This document shows positions 55,423 through 64,000 of a DNA stretch of 64,000 bases, piece after piece. Source of the DNA: Pachypanchax playfairii (lineage: Eukaryota; Chordata; Actinopteri; Cyprinodontiformes; Aplocheilidae). The notes beneath the pieces were generated by a model, which saw nothing but the letters and a program-made list of their open reading frames with translations, did no database searches and was not told the origin of the DNA. The stretch covers positions 4,287,098-4,351,097 of the forward strand of contig SSNP01000037.1 of assembly GCA_006937955.1 (NCBI GenBank), in the 5' to 3' direction. A program made the translations under genes and the position numbers. Within the stretch, counting starts at the first letter, position 1. Every line of letters begins with the position of its first letter.

Positions 55423-57676
55423 GCAGCGGGCGTCGTGTGCGTCCACACAGAGATCCTGATTGCCTGCCTTAAAAAAGAAGGAGTAGCCCATCTGGTTGCT
55501 CCTGCTGGCCATCCTCTGCCCCGGAAACCAGCTCTCCGTGATAATCACAGAGGATGGCGCCCTTTGGAAAAGCTGCGGTTGTGACCACCCCTGTGGGTCA
55601 GAAAATGAGAACATCAGTTATTGGTTTCTTTTTTACGTAGCAGAACCATAAATGCCTGGAATGTAAGATTAAAAAAAAGAGTAGAGTGCAAAATTTTAAT
55701 CTCCTTTTCCCTCGCCAGCCCTTGGCGATAGCTCCACCACAGCCAGATGCTTCCACTTTTGCTTCTCCACAAGTTTGATGAGAGTCGCATTGGTCTCAAC
55801 ATCCTCCTCCTTCTGTGGGTGAGTCCATTTTTGGGCCACGGCTTGAGCAGCTGGGCAGTTGGCAGTCCACTGCTCCTTCTGGATGGTCGCCTCGATCCTC
55901 TCCACCGTTGGGAGCCGTCTGGTCCACTTTGCTGTGAAATAGGAGAATAATGAATTGAATGAGATCAATAATGTCTGAAAGTGTCATTCATGATCATCAC
56001 TAACACGAGGCTTTACTGCACTTACTCAGAAGATGCTTCTCCCTCATCTTGTACTGCTGGGCTCTCCACTTGTCGTAGAGAGCCCGGTCAGCACTGAAGC
56101 CCGCTGCAGTCCTCTGGATCTTTTTTGGGGGGTTACCGTCCAGAGTGACAGGGAACATCTTCTGAAAATAGTCAAAATCGCTCCCCTCCAGTGCCTCTCT
56201 GCCCCTCTTGGAGCTTCCCTGCAGCGGGTCGTCGGAGTCATCAGAGCTGCAGAAATAAAAGAGCCAATTAAAAAGCTAAACATGAAGCAGCTGGTGGAGG
56301 AAACTCCAGATTTTTTCCTTATTTACCTGTTTGTAATGAGGCGCACCAGGTTGGCCGTGTCCACGATGTTCCCTGGCTCACGCATGCGATAGTGCGCATT
56401 TGCCACCTTGTCTGTGTGAGCCAGATAGTAGGCCAGCCCCGTCTCCTCCTCCTCAGTGAAGGCAGTGTTGGCCTCGGTCTCGATGGCCCGGCGCACCTCC
56501 TGACTGGTGACGTTAGGAAGCTTATAACTGCAACGACGGAGAAATTCTCTTCAGTTCATCTCCTAAACTTGCTACAACTTTGTGTCACACACTAGGAGCA
56601 GGTTTGTAAACTCACTGTTCATGCAGGCGTCGCAGGTCATTGCTGGCACACTTCATGGGTTTCCCATGGTTGGTAAGAAACAGGTGTTGATGAGCATCGT
56701 CATCATCATCATCTGCCCCTCCCCGGATGCAAGCTGGCCTGACACACTGGAAGTACTGCTCGATGAGCTGTGAGGAAAGAAATAGAGAAATTGTTATAAA
56801 GAAGTATTGAATGAGTGAATAAATGAGGCATGTGACATGCTGATGAAGAGTGATGATACTTAAAGCAGCTTCCTCCTGGGTCAGGGCAAGGGGAGCCACC
56901 TGCCTGTTGGCCGTCTTATGGGACTTCACAGCCACCACGACTCAGCCGTTGCAGTCCTTCTTGGCAAGCCATTCTGGCACCTGAGAAACAAGAAACACAT
57001 TAATGGTGTGAATGAAGTCACTTGATTCTTCTTCAGGTGTGCACTGCATGATCTGAAAAAGCACTTACTGAGTCCCTCCACTGCTCCAGGCCTCTGGAAG
57101 TGGCCCAGGAAGAGGATGGCTTCACAGTATTGGCGGCAACGCGTCCTGTCCTCCTCACAAGGCAGCTCCCCGTTCAGCAGACGGCCGTAAATGTCCAGCA
57201 TGTCCTTTTTTGCCACCCGCAGGACCTTCTGACACTCGTGCACGCTTGTCTTTGCACCCACAAAGTACTCATGCCTGAAAGACAAGACGCAGCAGGTGAT
57301 GAGGAGAGGCTGAAACATTGATCTGACTTTTAAACACACAGAGAAAAAGGAAGTTTGGGGGATTTAAAGCTCACCTTTTACTACACAGATCCTTGCTGTG
57401 TGTCTTCGAAATTGGTTTCCGAAGCACACGGAGGAAATCTAGGTAGTGGTTGCACTTGTATTGAAAAGTGGGATCTGTACCACCATATTCCAGCTTGAGG
57501 TACTCAACAAACTTAAGCAGGCTCTTGATGTAATTGATCCTGGTGGCTGCAGTCAGTCCCACTCTCTTGAGGGCGGTGAAGAACTCGCCCACCGGTGTTG
57601 GGATGTCCAAGAACTTCAGGTCCAGCTGGTCACCTGTGAGCTGGAGGTAGCGCATGGCTCTTGAGACATTGCCAAC
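55420..57676 (-). pseudogene. Multi-exon tyrosine recombinase - SET domain gene relic
   Basis: Minus-strand exons with consensus splice sites can be read at about 57676-57375, 57274-57069, 56980-56860, 56767-56616, 56527-56327, 56246-56026, 55931-55696 and a last piece from 55591. The first resembles a SAM-like core-binding domain (FFTALKRVGLTAATRINYIK). The next gives the Arg-box HFQRPGAV. Exon 3 has KSHKTANRQVAPLAL, and exon 5 has VTSQEVRRAI and YYLAHTDKVANAHYRM with the catalytic His and Tyr. Exons 6-7 form a basic linker (QTAAGF-like, WTANCPAAQAVAQKW). The last piece has VVTTAAFPKGAILCDYHGEL, like the start of a KMT5A-type SET domain, then MGYSFFFKAGNQDLCVDA in a shifted frame. Damage: TGA at 56942-56944, lost frame at exon 2/3 and 3/4 joins, missing donor after exon 7, frameshift and truncation in SET. 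Such recombinase-SET proteins appear in fish annotations as KMT5A-like. N-terminal exons are absent. Confidence 0.7.
55425..55591 (-). pseudogene. Truncated SET-domain exon
   Basis: Begins after an acceptor (TGACCCACAG). It carries two SET blocks in different frames: FPKGAILCDYHGELVSG, then GYSFFFKAGNQDLCVDAHDA. The NHS and Y-D-Y motifs that complete the SAM and lysine sites are not found downstream. Confidence 0.65.
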
Positions 57677-57757
57677 CTGTGAAGAAACAGAGAGCGGAGG
57701 AGGGGGAGATCAGGCTGCATTCAGGCACACAGTGAAGCTTCCATTCATATGCAAATG

Positions 57758-57783
57758 AGGGTCTTCTTTCCCCGCTGATTCTG

Positions 57784-57815
<32 letters not shown>

Positions 57816-57847
57816 CATAGGAGGTAGGGACAGTGGGAATCTCATTC

Positions 57848-57879
<32 letters not shown>

Positions 57880-57964
57880 TGACATTTGGCTACCTCAAGT
57901 GGGTCATAGTTACTCCCGCCGTTTCCGCGCTTCATTGAATTTCTTCACTTTGACATTCAGAGCA
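57758..57964 (-). rRNA. 28S rRNA gene fragment (pseudogene)
   Basis: On the minus strand it matches the highly conserved 28S segment running from CTCTGAATGTCAAAGTGAAG through AACGGCGGGAGTAACTATGA, TAGCCAAATG, CTAATTAGTGACGCGCATGA, GAGATTCCCACTGTCCCTAC and GAAACCACAGCCAAGGGAAC to GGGGAAAGAAGACCC. Substitutions and small deletions show it is not a working gene. It includes the R2 insertion site (between 57892 and 57893), which is unoccupied. It ends abruptly at 57964 against unrelated GC-rich DNA. Confidence 0.9.
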
Positions 57965-59386
57965 TGTCCGGAGCACACCCCGACGCTCTTGCGGGCAGGG
58001 CTTTGCCCGCCCTGCACGACCGTGCACGGGGCAACCGAAGTCAGGCAGGTGAGCGGTCCCGCGCACTCACCCCCCGGATGACGTCTGGGACAGTACGTAC
58101 CGGAGCTGCCAAAACTGACCCAGTTCCCCCTATCAGCGCCACTGAAGTGGGTGGGGGGTGACCCCTTCTGCGGCGTTTATGGTCTCGCATCGACCATCAG
58201 GGTTCAGCTCTACCCTTCGCCATCCATAGTGGTATTGCGCTACATGGAAGAACGGCCAGACTGTCACACCCCGCGAAGGCAAGCCCTCCGGGTATAACTA
58301 CGCACCAACCACCGAGCCACGCACCAAGCAAGCATAGGCAAAAACCGAACGGGTCCGGCACTCCACACCAACCAGACAGGCACCTTTCCCAGAAAGGCCA
58401 GTATGAAGCTCGAAAGAAGTCCCAATGTGCCGCCCCATCTCTAGGCAGCCGTGACACCATACAGGAATGGGATCAATCATTGAGGTGCAAGGCCCACCGT
58501 TCGGGAATAGGTAGAGATGGCTTCGGTACCGGTAGCATAACGCTCCGAATCTTTCGCTCCTAATCTCAGGCAGCGCGCGCTGCCTTGTTCCTCGGCAAAC
58601 CACCCCCTCCGGCATGCCCGTCAGCCAGCACCCAGACCACCGGATCGGAGCTCCACCGCCCATGCACGTGCCCCGCGGCCCAGTCACACCTAAGTGGACC
58701 AGGACATGCAGCGCCAATCACGGATGGCGGGCACCCTGGCAGCGGCCCAACCGCATGAAAAACGGAACTCCGGTAGGGAGTGGGAACCCTGCATATGGAT
58801 CTGACTTCACCCGAGTAACTCCGTTCTGTAGATGCCGGTAGTTACCCCCGGCCATACCCTGGGGCATGGTGGAGGTACAGACCACCCTATGGCATCCGTA
58901 TTGACGGAGTTTTGGTGTTACTGGTCCCCACCAGTGTCAACTTAGATCATTACCTTTGTGGATCGACATGGAGTCACGGAAAGGCATACCCAGCCGGGGA
59001 TCCCAGTCGCGCCCCACGCCACGGCCACAGGCAGTGCCGACCACCATCTCCGCTGTGCAACCGCCCTGGAGGACTCTGCCCCGCCAACCACCGAACGGAG
59101 ACGGGGACACCTGCACAGGCATCCCCACACATGTAGGGACACTGCCCGACGCCCCGCTCCGCCTGCCCAGCTAGACGAGACGAGCTCCGAACGGCCGCCC
59201 CTCCTGGGCTTCCACCACCGACCCACCGACACGGGCACAGGCCCAACATGGGGACTGCTCCGTGCACCGCAACAACAGATCAGTAGCTTATGGCCACCTT
59301 TCCGCTGCATGGCCGTCACGGAGAGCGTCCCCATCCGCCCGCGACCAGAGATGGGAATGCAGCCCGAGCGATCCCGCTGGAGGTGA
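57965..59386. other. GC-rich sequence between 28S fragment and Tc1, unidentified
   Basis: Markedly GC-rich compared with its surroundings. Several overlapping open frames on both strands have no recognised domain. By position it could be untranslated sequence of the R2-like LINE whose reverse transcriptase lies beyond the Tc1 insertion, but I cannot show that. Confidence 0.4.
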
Positions 59387-60175
59387 GAAATGCTTCTTAC
59401 GAAGCCACTCCTTCGTTGCCCGGGCGGTGTGTTTGGGATCATTGTCATGCTGAAAGACCCAGCCACGTCTCATTTTCAATGCCCTTGCTGATGGAAGGAG
59501 GTTTTCACTCAAAATCTTACGATACATGGCCCCATTCATTCTTTCCTTTACACGGATCAGTCGTCCTGGTCCCCTTGCAGAAAAACAGCCCCAAAGCATG
59601 ATGTTTCCACCCCCATGCTTTACAGTAGGTATGGTGTTCTTTGGATCCAACTCAGCATTCTTTCCCCTCCAAACACGACAAGTTGAGTTTCTACCAAAAA
59701 GTTCTTTTTTGGTTTCATCTGAGCATATGATGTTCTCCCAATCCTCTTCTGGATCATCCAAATGCTCTCTAGCAAACCGCAGACGGGCCTGGACGTGTCC
59801 TGGCTTCAGCAGGGGGACACGTCTGGCACTGCAGGATTTGAGTCCCTGGTGGCGTAGTGTGTTACTGATGGTAGCCTTTGTTACTTTGGTCCCAGCTCTC
59901 TGCAGGTCATTCACTAGGTCCCTCCGTGTGGTTCTGGGATTTTTGCTCACCGTTCTTGTGATCATTTTGACCCCACGGGGTGAGATCTTGCGTGGAGCCC
60001 CAGATCGAGGGAGATTATCAGTGGTCTTGTATGTCTTCCATTTTCTAATAATTGCTCCCACAGTTGATTTCTTCACACCAAGCTGCTTACCTATTGCAGA
60101 TTCATTCTTCCCAGCCTGGTGAAGGTCTACAATTTTGTTTCTGGTGTCCTTTGACAGCTCTTTGGTCTTGGCCAT
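59387..60175 (-). pseudogene. Tc1 transposase, C-terminally truncated
   Basis: Matches the intact enzyme at 16714-17736 from residue 1 to about 263 (KKHF), with Thr24 to Asn and Trp151 to Cys changes. Asp153 and Asp244 remain, but the catalytic Glu279 is lost. The frame runs into unrelated sequence to 59288. Confidence 0.93.
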
Positions 60176-60539
60176 AGTGGAGTTTGGAGCGTGACTGTTT
60201 GAGGTTGTGGACAGGTGTCTTTTATACTGATAACGAGTTCACACAGGTGCCATTAATACAGGTAACGAGTGGAGGACCGAGGAGCCTCTTAAAGAAGTTA
60301 CAGGTCTGTGAAAGCCAGAAATCTTACTTGTTTGTAGGTGACCAAATACTTATTTTCCACCATAAATTTGCAAATAAATTCTTTAAAAATCAGACAATGT
60401 GATTTTCTGGATTTTTTTTCCTCATTTTGTCTCTCATAGTTGAGGTATACCTATGATGAAAATTACAGGCCTCTCTGATCTTTTTAAGTGGGAGAACTTA
60501 CACAATTGGTGGCTGACTAAATACTTTTTTGCCCCACTG
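59387..60539 (-). mobile_element. Truncated Tc1/mariner transposon, same family as 16498
   Basis: Colinear with 16948-18096 of the intact copy. It keeps the 5' two-thirds of the transposase and the right inverted repeat (ending at 60539 beside TA). The left inverted repeat and transposase C-terminus are missing, cut at 59387. Confidence 0.95.
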
Positions 60540-60540
60540 T

Positions 60541-61506
60541 ATGTGGATGATATTCTCCGGAGCTTGTCCGCACAGTTTACAGAGCCTCGGCCGATCGGGG
60601 GCGACTTGCTAACGACCGCATCTGAGACAGGTGCCCGTACGCAACCAGAGGGCCAGCAGCAGTTCCGACTCCCCAAAGAACTCTTCCAGGGAGAGCCAGG
60701 TGTTACTGATTCGGTCGCCACCAAAAAACTTCTACGCCATAGCCTTGCACCTTGAGGGTTTTCCATTTCTGGAATTCCCTCGCTCTCCATGCACTAGTCG
60801 AGATTGACATAAGATCCAGCTCCGCTGGATCTCCTTCGAGCCGTGCGGATCTGCCCCCAGATCCACCTTTTGCTCTGTCCCACAAGTTTGCCAGTTTGTA
60901 AGTGGGTAGAAGGTCCCTAGCCAGGGACCTCAGCCGTGCATCGTCAGAATTAAGGAGATTGACCAGTCTCCTTACTTGCATCGACGGGACAAGCACCGCC
61001 AGTCTGGGAAGGCCAAGTCCACCATCTTTATTGTGTGAATAGATCAGGCCGTCAGTTGTAGAGGGCTCCAGGTGGAGCCACTCTTTAACCCGCTTCCAGA
61101 CCAGGCTGTCCACTTTGGACAGCTCTTTGTGGGAGGCCATGCCTTGATCTGCTGGAAAGATCAATCTGGGTAACCTGTAAAACCTGAGCAACTGAACCTT
61201 CTGGGATGGTTTTAGCGGAGCCTTGGAAATCTGTCCAGTGATGTGTTCGGTTGCAGGCATCATGTCCGGGGACACAATGCCTTTCAGCGGGCTCATCTGG
61301 ACTCCGAGGTATTTGACCGTCTCATCCGCCTTCACTATTGTGATGCATTCCCCCGCCAGCATCCAGGCATCACAATCATTTAGGACCATGCTCCTACCCT
61401 TTTTACAGAGCAGGAAGCCCATGCACTTTTTGGCGTTTGCCCTGAGGCCAGTCAATTGGAGAAATTCCTCCAACACCCACGAGAACCCCCGGAGAACTGC
61501 GGACAA
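60541..61506 (-). pseudogene. R2-like LINE reverse-transcriptase C-terminal region, copy 2
   Basis: Open frame 60703-61506 with FLQLTGLRANAKKCMGFLL (after the active-site block), ISKAPLKPSQKVQLLRFYRL, ELSKVDSLVWKRVKEWLHLE, DGGLGLPRLAVLVPSMQVRR and a Trp-rich end. This pattern is found in R2-clade (R2/NeSL/Hero group) LINEs. The catalytic YxDD block lies upstream and is not in this frame. The downstream zinc knuckle and restriction-like endonuclease are missing, because a Tc1 copy is inserted at 60540. Confidence 0.8.
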
Positions 61507-62400
61507 AGCAGGGCGGGAACCGCCGACTAGACTGTATCATAGCTGCATTACCCACACCCGAAGGGAGCCACGAGAGCCGTCAGGGCCCACAGCGTGCGTA
61601 GTCGATCCCTGACACGCAACCAGACCTCCCCCAAGACGCGGGCACCACAGACACTAGTGTATCAGCGACTCCGCACCCGAGTTGTCGCAAACCCCTACAT
61701 AGGGGCAGACGACAGAGATCAGACCGCAGGGCTGCCTAGCACCAAACAGGAAATATGAAAGTCAACCAAGCTGTACAATCTCTGGCATCCCCAACCTTCC
61801 AATCTCCGTACGGGTCCCTACATAGTAGCCGTCACGGACAGACATGGAAATAGAGTAAGGCGGTTCTGCGGGGATAGGTGCACTCTACTGGGAAGAGAGT
61901 CTGTCCGTGAGGGCCCCTATGTTAGCCTCTATTTCGCCCCCGTCACGGACAGAGACCCCAGACTCAAAAAAACCATCGGAGCGGATGAGCTTGGGGTTGG
62001 CCCGGGACCACCCTGGCTGAGTCCCAGGCCCATCTGAGCGAGGTGCCCTTAAGTGCAGAAAAGGTGCCGAGATGGACACATGTTGTACTACCAGGACCAC
62101 AGACTTCCAGGGGCTCTGGCTGGAGGTCTTAGCCTGCGGAGGGGTGCTTGAGTGTGGGTACTCGGTCACGTACCTGGGCACTCCTGGAGCTGGTGGTTCT
62201 GGAGGTATCTGATGGGGCTTTTTGTGGTGGTTCTGCGGGGATAGGTGCACTCTACTGGGGAGAGTCTGTCCGTGAGGGCCCCTATGTTGGCCTCTATTTC
62301 GTCCCCGTCACGGACAGACATGGAAATAGACTAAGTAAGGCTGTCCGTATGAAATCCTATATAGTAGTGGACATGGACATTTGAGGGGAAAGTTGAAAGG
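61507..62400. repeat. GC-rich segment with duplicated hairpin block
   Basis: A block of about 95 bases (GGTTCTGCGGGGATAGGTGC ... CGTCACGGACAGA) occurs at about 61862-61955 and again at about 62229-62321. Each copy contains an 11-12-base perfect inverted repeat (TCTGTCCGTGA / TCACGGACAGA). It lies upstream of the R2-like frame. No protein is recognised. Confidence 0.6.
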
Positions 62401-64000
62401 TTGTACTACAGGGACCACGTATGAGCAACCTAACGGACTCCCTTAGTGTTCATGGACAGAGTTTCCATTAAGCTGTTTGAAAGTGAAAAAATTAGAAAAT
62501 ACTCTTATGTCAGTCCTTTTCTTTTTTATAAACAGGAGTATTTAAAAAACATTAATTAAAAACAACAATAACAATATAAACATCAATATTAACATCCCTA
62601 ACAACAACAACAATATAAAATAACAATCAGTATACTGGAATAAAACACAACCAATTAAAGAACATGTTAAAAACGACAAATATAACAATATTAAAACTAT
62701 TTACAACAATAACAACAATTACTGGAATTACACACAACCAGTTCAATCGAGCTTCCGTGCCCTCAATTTGCTCGTGTAGCTTGGGGATATTCTTGTGAGG
62801 TTCACAGAAGCCTTTTTCTTCAGAGAAGAATACTTTAGTTGTACCCTCCTCGCTGCAAGCTGTGTGACCTGTAAAGTAAAGATTTGAAGTACATAAGTCG
62901 ATAACTCTTTACACGACAAGGGAAATTACTTATTAAAATGTTGTCTTGTATTCTATAAATAGTTTTATTTCTGTACCCATATTGTTGAGTTTTATATTGT
63001 AAATATTTTCTACACGTCATTAAACAACTTTAATTATATAAAGTTCATTTTCTTGGTAATAAACGATCCATCCACTATAAAAAAGGGAAAAAAGTAAGCA
63101 ATAAATTATGAGAAGTATTTCTTTCAATCAGTTTATTCTGAAGAAGTTTATAAAAAAAACAAAACAAAAGCTTGATGAGCGCTCTTCATCCTATCCTCCT
63201 CTTCCTCCCTGCTGGCTGTCTGAGAATGGGATTTATAAATAGATTTATTCTTGTACCTCCAACCCACAGGTTGCTTCGGCGCTTGATAAAGGTGTTTTTC
63301 TGATCTTTAATCACTAAAACATATTTGAAAAAGCTTAAATCCCTAACAAGAAATTACCTGTGTGTAAATACTTACACAGGAGGTACGAACAGGAACGTTT
63401 TTAGAGATGTAAACATACAATAAAAACATGCTTTACGCTAAAACCAAAGGTTTAATTAGACCACCGCTGTAAGAATTTACTTTTTTACCACTAGTTTTTT
63501 TAAAACTTACATCTGAATCCAAACTTTTCTCCTTCTGCGCAACTTTTCGCTTCCGTCCGTCATTGGTTTAAACTGTCTGCCGAATTTCCGAAAAGAATTG
63601 TGGGATATGTAGAACGTGAAAGGATACACCAGACCCAAAGAACCCAAAGGGAAGTTAGAGGGTTAAAAGCTTGTTGAAAACCCGAAGGACACAGTCCATT
63701 AATTTGAAGGTATAGCCTAACACTGAGAAGGCACAGTCGTGAATAGAGCGCTGGAGCTGAGACGCGTCTCAAGTGTGCGTCTCAGATGAAGCAAGTGGAA
63801 CGCACGGGATGGACCTGACAAACCCACCAGCTACTGCCCTGCAGCCCAAGGAGAGAAAAAAACACAAAGATTTTTTCGTTTTGTTTTGTTTTAAAAAAGA
63901 GGCCTCGATCGGGAACCTTGGGTGATGAGATCACAATCACCCGCATGTAAAGATGAGCAAAACTGTTTATGAAGGGGTCCTTTGAAGGGGTCAATTTGTC
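62401..64000. other. AT-rich DNA, no gene seen
   Basis: Low-complexity A/T-rich sequence with AACAACAATA runs near 62560-62720. Short minus-strand frames (62835-63020, 63560-63772, 63782-63994) have no recognisable domain. Confidence 0.4.

Noticed and set aside
58942..59466. Overlapping long frames in GC-rich DNA (58298-59466, both strands)
   Set aside because: High GC content lowers stop frequency. Several frames are open simultaneously and none resembles a known domain.

Overview
This is a gene-poor, repeat-rich piece of nuclear vertebrate DNA, almost certainly from a teleost fish. Two multi-exon genes with GT..AG introns sit side by side on the + strand in the conserved order psmd3 then csf3. 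They are surrounded by fish-type Tc1/mariner, hAT, L2-like, Rex-like and R2-like elements, a Polinton-like relic, and many mini- and microsatellites. Nothing bacterial is present, and there is no CRISPR or operon. Nearly all long open frames lie in tandem repeats or transposons.

Layout. 1-7421 is one uninterrupted array of a 14-bp minisatellite, open to the left. 7422-10840 is intergenic, with a SINE-like and an hAT-like repeat. 10845-27159 is psmd3 (12 coding exons, 522 aa, every junction in frame). Its introns 3 and 10 hold two Tc1/mariner elements with intact transposases, L2 and hAT relics and nested non-autonomous elements, and intron 11 holds a 29-bp VNTR. 27566-28950 is a 34-bp VNTR just past the psmd3 poly(A) signal. 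29930-31041 is an AC-rich block with two copies of a dispersed repeat. 31109-35456 is a long inverted repeat whose loop is a 3-kb 20-bp minisatellite interrupted by an L2-like LINE. 36002-40403 is csf3 (5 exons, 201 aa), with a TATA-like box and an NF-kB-like site upstream and an AU-rich element cluster in the 3' UTR.

The right third is accessory. It holds a possible first exon at 43.4 kb, a GT-rich array, a possible solo LTR and an R2-like LINE fragment. These are followed by a decayed Polinton/Maverick-like DNA polymerase relic (46.8-49.4 kb, minus strand) containing a 293-bp near-identical duplication on either side of a Rex-like LINE, with a small spliced reading frame just upstream. Next come an L2-like LINE split by a TTAA-flanked MITE, and a minus-strand multi-exon relic (55.4-57.7 kb) that joins a tyrosine-recombinase domain to a KMT5A-like SET domain. 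The segment ends with a 207-bp 28S rRNA fragment, GC-rich sequence, half of a Tc1 element and a second R2-like LINE. 62.4-64 kb shows nothing recognisable.

The best candidate for an unusual system is the recombinase-SET locus. The 28S fragment ending against unidentified sequence next to an R2-like LINE, and the long inverted repeat around a minisatellite, are also worth attention. Stretches of N (30127-30177, 52115-52558) and single Ns (33467, 39210, 47912) mean that some junctions could be assembly products.
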